A DNA stretch of 62,969 bases from Pusillimonas noertemannii (GCF_003096595.1 NZ_QEKO01000002.1:1-62969); one strand, 5' to 3'; shown: positions 35,636 to 44,502, counted from the stretch's first letter. Numbers and translations: made by a program. Notes: generated by a model from the letters alone, not told the origin.

Positions 35636-37434
35636 GCATCACCTCCGAGATATGCTGCCTGAACTTCAGGATCAGCACGTACCTGAGCGGGGTTTCCTTC
35701 GGAGATCTTGCTGCCAAAGTTCATAACCACCAAACGGTCGACTAGATTCATAACAAACTCCATGTCGTGCTCCACGATCAGAACGGTAACGCCCTCGGAG
35801 CGCAATGTGTCGAGCAGACGGGCCAGGGCTTGCTTCTCGAGCAGACGCAAGCCCGCCGCCGGCTCATCAAGCATGACCAGCACAGGGTCCGAAGCCAGGG
35901 CCCGCGCAATTTCGAGCAATCGCTGCGTGCCAAGCGGTAAGCTGCCGGCAAGCTCGTAAGCCTGGTCGGCCAGACCGACACGCTCCAACTGCCGCAGCGC
36001 TTCGGCCATGATGCTGTGTTCCTCTTGGCCGTTCAGACGCAAACCACCCCGCCATAAGCCACAATGGCCACGAGCATAGGCACCCAACGCAACATTCTCG
36101 AGCAAAGTCATGCGGGGACGCAGCTTGACATGCTGAAAAGTGCGCGCGACTCCCAGCAACGCAATCTCCCGCTGAGACAAATCCGCCGTGGGTACGTCAA
36201 GCAGCCGCACCGCTCCGTCCGTAAGAGGCAACGTCCCGGTCAGCAGGTTAAACATGGTGGACTTTCCAGCACCGTTCGGACCGATCAACCCGACGATCTC
36301 ACCCGCATGTACATCGAAACTCACATCGTTGACCGCCACCAGGCCGCCGAACCGCTTGGTGGCTTTCTTGACGCTGACAAGCGGCGTGCCACGCTGTGGC
36401 AGCGCGCGTCGAGAGAGCTTGTATGACGCATCGGGCGAAATATTCAAGTGTCGCGACCTGAAGAAACGGCTCCGCCTGGTCAGCCTGGACATCAAACGGC
36501 TCAATGGCCTGCCCACACCACCCGGCATGCGCTCCAATATGAGCAAGAACAACAGCGCAAATACCAGAGAATTGATCTGCGACCCACGGCTGGTGAAATG
36601 AGGCAGCAAGTCTTGCAAGAAATTATTCAAGCCGATGTACAGGGCGGAGCCGATCAGCGCGCTTCCTAGCTGGGCGGCGCCACCGACAACCATCATGAAT
36701 ACGTAATCAATACTCGCGTGCAACGAGAATGGCGCAGTATTTATGTAACGATTGACGTGAGCGTACAACCAACCGGCCAAAGCGGCATACGCTGCAGCGA
36801 CGACGAAAAGCGTCAATCGAACTCGGAATGCATCCGCACCGAAGCTGGCAAGTAGAATTTTCCCGCCACGTAAGGCGCGCATTGTGCGCCCCACGCGAGA
36901 CCCCAGCAAGTTATATGCAAACCAGGCACCAAAGAACAGTATCAGCCATACCAACACAAACGACTTGTTTGCGTTGTCCAAGACCCACGGCCCGATCTGA
37001 ATAGGCGCGATGCCGTCAATGCCCGAATGAGCGCCCAATGCAGTCGTATCGGCGATAACGAGCGGTACCGCGAGACCCCATGCGATGGTGCTCAAAGCAA
37101 GGTAGTGTCCTCCCAGTCGCATGGTGACGGCGCCTATGGCCCAGGCACTTCCACAGGTAAGCACAAGCGCGAACAGCAGGCCCGTCCAGGGTGAGAGCTG
37201 ATGCGCCACAACCAGCCAGGCGCTGGCGTATGCGGCAATGCCGACAAATGCTGCCTGGCCGAAAGATATGGCCCCCCCTATCCCCGAAACGAGAATCAGC
37301 CCAAGCACCACAAGTGCGGCAATCCCGATGTCATTCAGCAACGATACGGCAAATGTGGCAAACACTTGCGGAATAATAAAAATGAGCAGCAAGGCGCCCA
37401 GGACGACTATGGCATTTCTTACGCGCGGACTCAT
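35632..37434 (-). CDS. Fused ABC permease-ATPase (LivM-LivG)
   Basis: A 600-residue fusion. Residues 1 to about 320 form a LivM-type permease with eight or more hydrophobic spans ([36 protein letters not shown]). A basic linker (about 325-355) leads to a LivG ATPase with Walker [10 protein letters not shown], a divergent signature LPLGTQR and Walker [12 protein letters not shown]. Fusions of this kind occur in several HAAT systems and lock permease to ATPase. The gene overlaps livF and livH by 4 bases each. DNA here looks noticeably less GC-rich than the flanking core genes. Confidence 0.92.
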   Translation of the reverse strand: MSPRVRNAIVVLGALLLIFIIPQVFATFAVSLLNDIGIAALVVLGLILVSGIGGAISFGQAAFVGIAAYASAWLVVAHQLSPWTGLLFALVLTCGSAWAIGAVTMRLGGHYLALSTIAWGLAVPLVIADTTALGAHSGIDGIAPIQIGPWVLDNANKSFVLVWLILFFGAWFAYNLLGSRVGRTMRALRGGKILLASFGADAFRVRLTLFVVAAAYAALAGWLYAHVNRYINTAPFSLHASIDYVFMMVVGGAAQLGSALIGSALYIGLNNFLQDLLPHFTSRGSQINSLVFALLFLLILERMPGGVGRPLSRLMSRLTRRSRFFRSRHLNISPDASYKLSRRALPQRGTPLVSVKKATKRFGGLVAVNDVSFDVHAGEIVGLIGPNGAGKSTMFNLLTGTLPLTDGAVRLLDVPTADLSQREIALLGVARTFQHVKLRPRMTLLENVALGAYARGHCGLWRGGLRLNGQEEHSIMAEALRQLERVGLADQAYELAGSLPLGTQRLLEIARALASDPVLVMLDEPAAGLRLLEKQALARLLDTLRSEGVTVLIVEHDMEFVMNLVDRLVVMNFGSKISEGNPAQVRADPEVQAAYLGGDA

Positions 37435-38492
37435 ACGTCCTCCTCCTCTTCGTCCAGCTCGGCACGTGACGCGAAATAAGAACGAAACACCAAAACAGGA
37501 ATCAAAAGGCCAAATACGATGGCATCTTTTAGGCCACTATTCCAGAAGGATGCGTAGCTCTCCGAAACACCCACCAGCAGAGCGCCAAGCGCGGTCAACG
37601 GGTAACTAAAGAAACCGCCGATAATGGCTGCCACGAAGGCCTTGAGAGCAAGCATGAGCCCCGTGTCATAGTAGATGGTGATGATGGGAGAAATGAGCAC
37701 CCCCACGATCCCCGCAAGAAACGCTCCGATGACGTGAGCCACGACAGCGGTATAAGCAGGACGGATACCCACTAAACGGGCGCCCACCGGGTTTGACGCC
37801 GTCGCATGCAGGACCTTGCCGAGCCTAGTGCGTTGAAATCCGAAATAGAACACGAACGCGAGCACTAGTGCGGTGCCCATGGTGAGCAGTGTCTGATAGC
37901 GTATCGAAAAGTTCGACGACAATGCCAAAGTCCCCTCAAGCTCAGCCTTCGTCCGCAGACCTTCAGGTCCGAACCAAAGCAAGCCGAGTCCCGAAAGCAC
38001 CAAATCCAACACCAACGCGACGATGAGCAGTGACAATACCGATGCGTTGGCTATTGGCCTGAGCACGGCACGCTCCACCAACGGCCCCAAAGGAACGACA
38101 AGCAGTATCGCGGCAACCACTCGCAATGTTTCGGAATCCAGGCTTGCGGCCCACCACGCAATTCCACATGGTATCAACGGCAGCAGGCCCCAACTGATAA
38201 GAGTCTTGGGCATCAACCACATCTGTCGTAACCGAAGCAGGCGGAGAAACTCCATGGCCAGCACAATCAAAACAAATAGAACGACTAGCTTGATTGCCGC
38301 GGGGGTCTGCCCGTTCTCCATGGCCGCTAAACTTAAAGCGGCAAAAACCGCCATGCTGCCAAACGGAACAAAAATGACTCGTGTGACCGAAAAGATCAGA
38401 ACGAGCCCCAGCCCGAACAGCATATATATTGCGGATCCTGCCAAGCCATCCGCCAGCAGGATCATTGCGATATCTGTATCCATTGTCATCAT
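37431..38492 (-). CDS. Branched-chain-amino-acid-type ABC permease LivH
   Basis: A 353-residue inner-membrane permease, about 60 residues longer than ordinary LivH. The extra part is an insertion at about 60-130, rich in Leu/Arg/Trp, which adds one or two hydrophobic spans after the first conserved block (GLGLVLIFSVTRVIFVPFGS). The C-terminal half has the usual GIRPAYTAVVAHVIGAFLAG and AAIIGGFFSYPLTALGALLV. It ends with an acidic tail (ELDEEEEDV). Several closely spaced ATGs (MMTMDTD) leave the exact start open. It overlaps the LivM-LivG gene. Confidence 0.9.
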   Translation of the reverse strand: MMTMDTDIAMILLADGLAGSAIYMLFGLGLVLIFSVTRVIFVPFGSMAVFAALSLAAMENGQTPAAIKLVVLFVLIVLAMEFLRLLRLRQMWLMPKTLISWGLLPLIPCGIAWWAASLDSETLRVVAAILLVVPLGPLVERAVLRPIANASVLSLLIVALVLDLVLSGLGLLWFGPEGLRTKAELEGTLALSSNFSIRYQTLLTMGTALVLAFVFYFGFQRTRLGKVLHATASNPVGARLVGIRPAYTAVVAHVIGAFLAGIVGVLISPIITIYYDTGLMLALKAFVAAIIGGFFSYPLTALGALLVGVSESYASFWNSGLKDAIVFGLLIPVLVFRSYFASRAELDEEEEDV

Positions 38493-38511
38493 TCAAGTTG
38501 GGCGCATCAGA

Positions 38512-38530
38512 TCCGGACTTGACGTCCGGA
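38512..38530 (-). other. Hairpin between binding-protein gene and permease gene
   Basis: TCCGGAC (38512-38518) and GTCCGGA (38524-38530) form a perfect 7-bp stem with a 5-base loop, 50 bases after the binding-protein stop. Without a T-run it is more likely an mRNA-stabilising or partial-termination hairpin that raises binding-protein levels over permease, as in many periplasmic-binding-protein operons. Confidence 0.5.
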
Positions 38531-38580
38531 CCCCTAATGCACAGACAGTCGAGTTGTCTTACTGCACACTACCAATAGCC

Positions 38581-39750
38581 CTATTTGCGCAGCATCCACT
38601 TGGCATCAACAAGCTCCAGCATTACTACGGAGTCTTTTCCAAGTCCATAAGAACTGGCAGGTGTATAGCTGAGCAATCCTTGCGTGGTCGGCAATTTCGT
38701 CGTCTTATTAAGCTCGTCGCGTAACGCCAAACGATATGCCTCGGTACCCGGTACGACATTGCTCGGTACACGCTTAGCGGCGTCGGCAATGACCAGTATC
38801 GTATCGAACGAATAAGCAGAGAACAGGTCGTTCGGTTGGCTATTATTGACTTCTTGAAATGCCTTATTGAACTCCGCGATTGTCTTCTTGCTCGCATTGC
38901 TATCAGGAAGCTGGGGGCCTACCAGAGACGGACCCGACGACACAATCAAGCCCTGTCCGGCTTTCCCAACAAGCTGCACAAACTCCGGACTGATCAATGC
39001 ATAAGTGCCATACATAACCCCCTTATAACCTCGCTCACGCAAGGCAATGTACGGCAACGCTCCAGGAGTACCCGCCCCACCGCCCAGTACAGCATCCGGA
39101 CGAGCGCTAATCACTTTCAACGCCTGAGCTGTCAGGGAGTTGTCGGTTCTGGCGTATCGCTCATTGGCAACAATCTTGATACCGGCTGGCTCAGCGTACT
39201 TTTGCAGCGCAGCGTAGGCCGAGTCACCCCAAGCATCAGAGAAGCCGATATACCCAACGGTCTTGACGCCATTGCGTTTCATTTCATCTACAACAGCACC
39301 CACCATCAAATCGCCGGACTGAGTAGTTGTTTTGGCCCACTCTGCCTTCTCACCAGTCAAATCAATTGGCGTAAAGGAAACCAGTGGTGTTTTGCCTTCC
39401 GTTGCCACAGTGGCGATCGCCAATGAGCTGGGCACACCGCCAGCGCCGACCAGCACATCTACGTGCTCCTGGTCAATCAGCTTGCGCGCGTTGCGAGTGG
39501 CAAGGGCAGAGTTGGATTGATCGTCCAGCTTGATCACTTTAATATTGTGGCCAGCAACCGAGCCTTGATACTTAAGAGCTGCCTTAATGCCCAGCTCGTC
39601 ATTAAGCCCCTGAGCGGAAATCGGTCCGGAGAGCGGTACTATCACGCCGACTTTCAAGTCGGCGGCTTGAGCTACAGCCGCAAAACCAGTCGAACCAATG
39701 GCTAGCGCGGCACAAAGGACCTGCACCTTCATTTTTGTATGTCGGAACAT
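38581..39750 (-). CDS. Periplasmic substrate-binding protein of the ABC importer (LivK-like)
   Basis: A 389-residue type I periplasmic binding protein with a signal peptide (about 1-29, ending AQAAD). The mature start LKVGVIVPLSGPISAQG and the ligand-cleft stretch GVPSSLAIATVA are typical of Peripla_BP_6 proteins that bind amino acids or aromatic acids. It sits between the CoxG gene and livH in the same operon, so it should recognise the compound processed by the molybdoenzymes. Alternatives such as a branched-chain amino acid are possible but fit the context less well. Confidence 0.9.
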   Translation of the reverse strand: MFRHTKMKVQVLCAALAIGSTGFAAVAQAADLKVGVIVPLSGPISAQGLNDELGIKAALKYQGSVAGHNIKVIKLDDQSNSALATRNARKLIDQEHVDVLVGAGGVPSSLAIATVATEGKTPLVSFTPIDLTGEKAEWAKTTTQSGDLMVGAVVDEMKRNGVKTVGYIGFSDAWGDSAYAALQKYAEPAGIKIVANERYARTDNSLTAQALKVISARPDAVLGGGAGTPGALPYIALRERGYKGVMYGTYALISPEFVQLVGKAGQGLIVSSGPSLVGPQLPDSNASKKTIAEFNKAFQEVNNSQPNDLFSAYSFDTILVIADAAKRVPSNVVPGTEAYRLALRDELNKTTKLPTTQGLLSYTPASSYGLGKDSVVMLELVDAKWMLRK

Positions 39751-39785
39751 CTTTTACTCCTCCATTCTCTTAGTGGAAATTAAAC

Positions 39786-40640
39786 TTAAACGGGACTACT
39801 TAGAAGTTCACGCAACCAGTCCTGGCATTGGCCTGCAGCTTCCACCGGCCACTCGATAGCAACCGTACGATTCAGTTGCCGTACTTCGATTCGGATAACT
39901 CCTCCCGATCGACCGGGGGCTCGATTCACTGTCGTACGGCCTCCACCGAGCAGGCGCGAGAACCAGCCTCTGGCGTCTGTATCGTCTGACGTGGCTGTAT
40001 CTCTCGCGGGGGAGAAGGTGCTTGATGGACTGGCCGGCTGCGGCGCAGCTTCTCTCTGAAGCGAACGGGGACCGCATTTTTCAGCCGCCGCGTCCGGTGC
40101 CGAGCTCGGTGGAACTTGGCTCTCTGCACCTATTTTGGTCGAGCTTGTACCGGCGGCTTCCACCCCTCCTGAACCGCCGATCTGTGTCGTCTCTCCGTTC
40201 TCGAGGCGAGCCGCCAGATTCCTGCCGAACTCGTCCCACATGCGATCGGCCTTGGTCTTCATGACGGAAAGACCAAAAGTACCCAGGCGGCCCAGCAGGT
40301 CGACGTTGACCTTGATTCGAAGCTCGGTGCCGCCCTGCGGCGTCTCGGACAGGAAGATCTCGCTCGTCTGCTTGAGCGAGCTGGCCACCGAGGCGTCTTC
40401 GCCCGTGCCTTCGGCACGCAGGTACTCGGGTTCGCGCTGTTCGGCGATCGTGGTGTGCAGCTTGAATTTGGCGCTGAGAAAGGAGATCTTCACCTTCATC
40501 AGGGCCACGTACTCAGTGGGGCTGATGACGTCGATGGACTGCATGCCCGGCACGGCGCCGGTCATGACGTGAGGGTCCAACAGCAGGGCCCATACTCGCT
40601 CGCGCGGCGCCGATACTGTCAGTGTTTTTTCAATTTCCAT
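39786..40640 (-). CDS. CoxG-type SRPBCC protein with long C-terminal tail
   Basis: A 284-residue protein. Residues 1 to about 150 form the SRPBCC/CoxG domain (WALLLDPHVMTGAVPGM, GTELRIKVNVDLLGRLG). In carboxydotrophs CoxG helps recruit CO dehydrogenase to the membrane, and similar genes accompany other molybdenum hydroxylases. About 150-285 is a low-complexity Ser/Pro/Ala/Thr linker and a short RGWFSRLLGG to REL tail that may act as membrane or partner contact. The tail looks compositionally different from the SRPBCC half. The start overlaps the 2Fe-2S subunit gene by 11 bases. Confidence 0.83.
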   Translation of the reverse strand: MEIEKTLTVSAPRERVWALLLDPHVMTGAVPGMQSIDVISPTEYVALMKVKISFLSAKFKLHTTIAEQREPEYLRAEGTGEDASVASSLKQTSEIFLSETPQGGTELRIKVNVDLLGRLGTFGLSVMKTKADRMWDEFGRNLAARLENGETTQIGGSGGVEAAGTSSTKIGAESQVPPSSAPDAAAEKCGPRSLQREAAPQPASPSSTFSPARDTATSDDTDARGWFSRLLGGGRTTVNRAPGRSGGVIRIEVRQLNRTVAIEWPVEAAGQCQDWLRELLSSPV

Positions 40641-41109
40641 GATTCATTTCTTCTGCGGCATGCAGGATTGATTCGACGATTTGGGTATAGCCGGTGCAGC
40701 GGCACAGGTTGCCGGACAGGCCGCGCTGCACCTCTTCCACACTGGGGGAGGGATTATTCTTGAGCAGGTCGCACGAGGCCATGATCATGCCCGGCGTGCA
40801 ATAGCCGCATTGCAGCCCGCCGCATTCCATGAAGCTTTCCTGCAGGGGATGAGGCTCGTCCCCGCGGGACAGGCCTTCGATCGTCGTGATGTCGCGGCCA
40901 TCGATCTGGGCGGCCAGCATCAGGCAGGACTTGACCACCTCGCCGTCAAGCAATATTGAACAGGCGCCGCACACGCCCGTTTCGCAGCCCCGCTTGGTGC
41001 CGGTCAGGTGCAAATCGTCGCGCAGAAAATCGGACAGCAGGCGACCCGTGGGCACGTCCAGGCTGTGCGTCTCGCCGTTCACCGTGCATTCAATGCGATG
41101 CGTGCTCAT
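40630..41109 (-). CDS. Molybdenum hydroxylase small subunit, two [2Fe-2S] clusters (CoxS-like)
   Basis: A 159-residue electron-transfer subunit of a xanthine-oxidase-family enzyme. The N-terminal plant-type cluster site CETGVCGAC with Cys62 downstream and the C-terminal cluster site CGYCTPG with CRCTGY are complete. It passes electrons from the molybdenum site to FAD. The last four bases of the FAD-subunit gene overlap its start. Confidence 0.94.
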   Translation of the reverse strand: MSTHRIECTVNGETHSLDVPTGRLLSDFLRDDLHLTGTKRGCETGVCGACSILLDGEVVKSCLMLAAQIDGRDITTIEGLSRGDEPHPLQESFMECGGLQCGYCTPGMIMASCDLLKNNPSPSVEEVQRGLSGNLCRCTGYTQIVESILHAAEEMNHGN

Positions 41110-41990
41110 GCGGACACTCCTTCGTCGATGGAAAGCTCAAACAATTCGCAAAGGGTGCGGCGGGCCACAGCGCGCACCATGTCGCGCCGGAAGTCGGCAC
41201 TGCCGCGAGAGTCGGATATCGGCTCGATGTCCTGGGCGACGATATCCGCCGCCTGGGCCGCAATCGCCGCGGAAACCGTCTTGCCCAGAAGGAATTCTTC
41301 GGCGCGCCGCAAGCGCATGGGCATGGGCGTGGAAGCCCCCACGGCCAGGCGCGCCTCGTGGCAGGAAGCGCCGTCCCGACGCGCCACCAGGGCTACGCTG
41401 ACCAGGGGACGATGCTCCGCCGCCGTACGCAGAAAGCGGCTATAGATTCCGCTTGCGCCCGCGGGCAACGGCGGAACCCGGATTTCCACCAGGACCTCGT
41501 CGGGCTCGAGCGCTGTTTCAAAGTAATCGACAATGAACTCCTCAAGAGGCATCGTGCGCTCGCCGCGCGTGCTGCCCAGCACCACCGTGGCGTCGAGCGC
41601 CAGCAGGCAGGCTGGCGGATCGGTGGATGGGTCTCCGTAGCAAAGATTGCCTCCGATGGTGCCCTGATTGCGCACTTGCGGATTGGCCACGCGCTCGGCC
41701 ATGCTGGCCAGCACCGGATAATGCTGACGAACCAGTGGCGAACGCGCAATGTCGGAATGGCGCGACAGCGCGCCGATGCGCAGGCCCGCCTGGGCGTCGA
41801 ACTCGATGCCGCGCAAGCGTTCGATCTTGGCAAGAGAGATCAGATGGGTGGGCTTGAGCATGCGCTGGCGCATAGTAAGGATCAGCGCCGTTCCGCCCGC
41901 GCTGAGCCGCGCCTCCTCGTCCTCGAGCTCGGCCAGCATGCGGCTGGCCTCCTCGACCGAGGCGGGCTCAAGATATTGAAAATCACGCAT
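41106..41990 (-). CDS. Molybdenum hydroxylase FAD subunit (CoxM-like)
   Basis: A 294-residue FAD-binding subunit. The two flavin motifs are AGGTALILTMRQR (about 31-43), a form of the AGGT/S motif, and TIGGNLCYGDPSTD (about 112-125). The C-terminal CO-dehydrogenase-flavoprotein domain is intact. ATG 41990 overlaps the end of the large-subunit gene (ATGCGTGA); the frame upstream of it is inside that gene and rejected. Confidence 0.93.
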   Translation of the reverse strand: MRDFQYLEPASVEEASRMLAELEDEEARLSAGGTALILTMRQRMLKPTHLISLAKIERLRGIEFDAQAGLRIGALSRHSDIARSPLVRQHYPVLASMAERVANPQVRNQGTIGGNLCYGDPSTDPPACLLALDATVVLGSTRGERTMPLEEFIVDYFETALEPDEVLVEIRVPPLPAGASGIYSRFLRTAAEHRPLVSVALVARRDGASCHEARLAVGASTPMPMRLRRAEEFLLGKTVSAAIAAQAADIVAQDIEPISDSRGSADFRRDMVRAVARRTLCELFELSIDEGVSA

Positions 41991-44340
41991 TTGCCGCATC
42001 TCCTTGTTCTTTCCTGGCCCGCAGCGCGGCCAGCACCTTCTCGGGCGTGATCGGCAGGTCGCGGATGCGCACCCCCACCGCGTCGTACACCGCATTGGCG
42101 ATGGCCGGCGCGGCCATCAAAATAGGGGTTTCGCTGGACGCCTTGGCGCCATAGGGGCCGACCGGGTCCATGGATTCGACGAAGCCGCCGCGCAGCATGG
42201 GCACCGACTCGGCGGTGGCCATGGTGTAGTCGGCGAAGTTGCCGTTGACGATGCGGCCGTCCTCGACCTGAAGGTCTTCATACAAAGCCCAGCCTATCGC
42301 CTGGACGCAGCCGCCGTTGGCCTGCCCGTGAACCGCGTTGAGGTTCAGGGCACGGCCCAGGTCGTCGGAAAGAAAGCTGTCCAGCAGCGTGACCTGGCCG
42401 GTTTCGGTGTCCACCTCGACCTCGACCGCCTGGGCCGAGAACGAATGGGTGGGCGCGCAGTTGCCGTAAAGGTCTTTATCGGGCTCTTCGGTTTGAGGAT
42501 CCCAGGTTTCACTGACCTGCAGCATTTCGCCCCCGTGGCGCCAGACGTATTGCTTGGCCAGGTCGGCAAGGCTCAGGCTTTTCTCACCGCCCCGAACCCT
42601 TACCGCTCCGCCATCGATCATTTCCATATCGCCGGGGGCCGCCTCGAGCAGCTCTGCCGCCAGGGCGAAGAGCTTCGCATGTGCGGCGCGGCTGGCGCAA
42701 ATCGCGGCATTGCCGGCGGACATGGTGACGCGCGAGGCAAACGATCCCAGGGCATAGGGCGCACTGTCGGTATCGGGCGGCAGCAGCCGCACCTGGGACA
42801 TGGGCACCTTGAACTCGTTGGCGATAATCTGCGTGATCATGGTCATCGCCCCCTGGCCCATGTCGCACTCGCCGTTATAGGCCGTGATGCCGCCGTCTTC
42901 ATTGACCCGCAGCACTACCGTGGAGCCGTCCCAATTGCCCATGGTGCGGTTGCCGCACACGTGCATGGCGGCCGCCATGCCGACGCCCCGGCGCCGCACG
43001 CCGGGGCCGCGCGGCGCGGCGCGCTTGCTTGCCCAGTCGATGGCCTGGGTCGCATTGGCCACACATTGCTTGAAGCCGGTGCTGTGTATCTTCCATCCGT
43101 GCACCGAGGTTTCACCCGCGCCGATCGCATTGCGCTCATGGATCTGCGCCGGGTCCAGATTCAGTTCGCGGGCCATGGCATCGATATGGCTGTTCAATGC
43201 GAACAACATCTGCGAACCGCCGAAACCGCGGAAGGCCCCGTGGGGAGGCGTATGGGTGTAGGCCAGCACCGCATGGCAGCGCACGTTCGGATTGCGGAAC
43301 ATATTGTCGCTGCGCATGGCCGACACGTGCATGACCTCGCCGGCCAGGCCCGAATAGGCGCCGCAATCGGCGACGATGCGCACGTCTTTGGCCACGATGA
43401 TGCCGTCGCGGGTCATGCCCAGCTTGAGCGTGATGCGCTCGGGCACGCTGGTGCAACAGGACAGGAAATCTTCGAGGCGATTGTTGAGCAGGCGCACGGG
43501 GCGTCGCGTGCGCAGCGCCAGGAGGCCGGCCACGAGCTGGTTGTCGTCTTCGACGATCTTGCCGCCGAAACCGCCGCCCGTGGTCTGCTGGATGACGCGC
43601 ACCGACGAGATGGGCAGTTCCAGCGCCTTGGCAATGCGCGAGCGCGCCAGGAACACGGTCTGCGTGGACGTCCATACATGAAGGCGGTCGTCTGACTCGA
43701 GCGAAGCCACCGAGACCATGGGTTCCAGATAGCCCGGATACTGCCGCGACGTGTTGTAGGTGGCCTCGTGCACCAGGTCGGCCGAAGCAAAGGCCGCGTC
43801 GACGTCGCCCCGGTTGAACTTGATCTCGTGGCCACTGTTGTCGTGCCGGCCCGGATGCACCGTGGGCGCGCCCGGCGCCAGCGCCTCGTCGGTCGTCAGC
43901 AGCGAGGGCAGCTCTTCGTACTCGACCCGGATCAAATCCAGAGCGTCGCGGGCGATGTCCTCGGTAACGGCCGCCACGGCCGCGACCTCTTCGCCGGCGA
44001 AGCGCACGATACCCTTGGCCAGGATGTGGCGCTCTTTGATGGGGCCTCCGCCCCAGGGTGTGGCGGGCGCATCGTCGCCGGTCAATACCGCCCTGACCCC
44101 GGGCAAAGCACGCGCCGCCGATGTATCGATGCTGACGATGCGCGCATGCGCGTAGGGGCTGCGCAGAATCGCGCCGTGCAGCATGCCCGGCAGCTTGAGA
44201 TCGCCCGCATACATGGCCCGGCCCAATACCTTGGCCCGATGATTGACCTGGGGAAGCTCCGTGCCCAAGGTGGTGGAATGCGTGGGCGAAGCATCTTGCA
44301 CCGCACTTTCCGCGGCACCCGTCTCAACCGTATTACTCAT
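41983..44340 (-). CDS. Molybdenum hydroxylase large subunit (xanthine dehydrogenase family)
   Basis: A 785-residue Mo/MCD-binding subunit. Family landmarks include QTTGGGFGGKIVEDDNQLVA, GAFRGFGGSQ near 370 and GECDMGQGAMTMITQIIANE. The CO-dehydrogenase active-site loop AYRCSFR is absent, so this is not a CO dehydrogenase; hydroxylation of an aromatic, N-heterocyclic or aldehyde substrate is more likely. The subunits are encoded in the order large-FAD-2Fe2S, then CoxG. It is the first gene of the leftward operon and faces the marR gene across the operator region at 44391-44433. Confidence 0.92.
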   Translation of the reverse strand: MSNTVETGAAESAVQDASPTHSTTLGTELPQVNHRAKVLGRAMYAGDLKLPGMLHGAILRSPYAHARIVSIDTSAARALPGVRAVLTGDDAPATPWGGGPIKERHILAKGIVRFAGEEVAAVAAVTEDIARDALDLIRVEYEELPSLLTTDEALAPGAPTVHPGRHDNSGHEIKFNRGDVDAAFASADLVHEATYNTSRQYPGYLEPMVSVASLESDDRLHVWTSTQTVFLARSRIAKALELPISSVRVIQQTTGGGFGGKIVEDDNQLVAGLLALRTRRPVRLLNNRLEDFLSCCTSVPERITLKLGMTRDGIIVAKDVRIVADCGAYSGLAGEVMHVSAMRSDNMFRNPNVRCHAVLAYTHTPPHGAFRGFGGSQMLFALNSHIDAMARELNLDPAQIHERNAIGAGETSVHGWKIHSTGFKQCVANATQAIDWASKRAAPRGPGVRRRGVGMAAAMHVCGNRTMGNWDGSTVVLRVNEDGGITAYNGECDMGQGAMTMITQIIANEFKVPMSQVRLLPPDTDSAPYALGSFASRVTMSAGNAAICASRAAHAKLFALAAELLEAAPGDMEMIDGGAVRVRGGEKSLSLADLAKQYVWRHGGEMLQVSETWDPQTEEPDKDLYGNCAPTHSFSAQAVEVEVDTETGQVTLLDSFLSDDLGRALNLNAVHGQANGGCVQAIGWALYEDLQVEDGRIVNGNFADYTMATAESVPMLRGGFVESMDPVGPYGAKASSETPILMAAPAIANAVYDAVGVRIRDLPITPEKVLAALRARKEQGDAANA

Positions 44341-44390
44341 AACGCCTCTACTGAAACTCTCTTACGTTGAGACGGATTGTCCATCTCTTA

Positions 44391-44433
44391 AATTGATTAA
44401 TCAATTATCATCAGTACTTATTGACTTGTCAAT
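44391..44433. promoter_or_regulatory. Two palindromic operator candidates between coxL-like and marR
   Basis: AATTGATTAATCAATT (44391-44406) is a perfect 16-bp palindrome. ATTGAC-TT-GTCAAT (44420-44433) is a second palindrome sharing the ATTGA/TCAAT half-site; their centres are 28 bp apart. The second overlaps a rightward -35 TTGACT (44421-44426), followed after 17 bp by TAAATA (44444-44449). MarR regulators bind such AT-rich palindromes, so autoregulation and control of the divergent operon are likely. Confidence 0.65.
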
Positions 44434-44480
44434 TTGATAGGTGTAAATAGTACGTTGATATATAGCGGTCGCTGCATTAG

Positions 44481-44502
44481 AAAAAAATGCCCTGCGAGGG
44501 CA
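44481..44502 (-). terminator. Leftward intrinsic terminator upstream of the hydroxylase operon
   Basis: On the minus strand TGCCCT and AGGGCA form a 6-bp stem with a 3-base loop, followed by seven T. It would stop leftward transcripts coming from the marR side. I see no leftward gene upstream of it in this window, so it may insulate the operon or be a relic of the region's assembly. Confidence 0.55.

Noticed and set aside
42004-43695. 563-codon frame antisense to the hydroxylase large subunit
   Set aside because: Shadow frame; the sense strand has a complete xanthine-dehydrogenase-family protein with all motifs.
41983-44340. Annotation as carbon monoxide dehydrogenase large subunit
   Set aside because: The CoxL active-site loop AYRCSFR is missing; the protein has GAFRGFGGSQ as in other xanthine-dehydrogenase-family enzymes.
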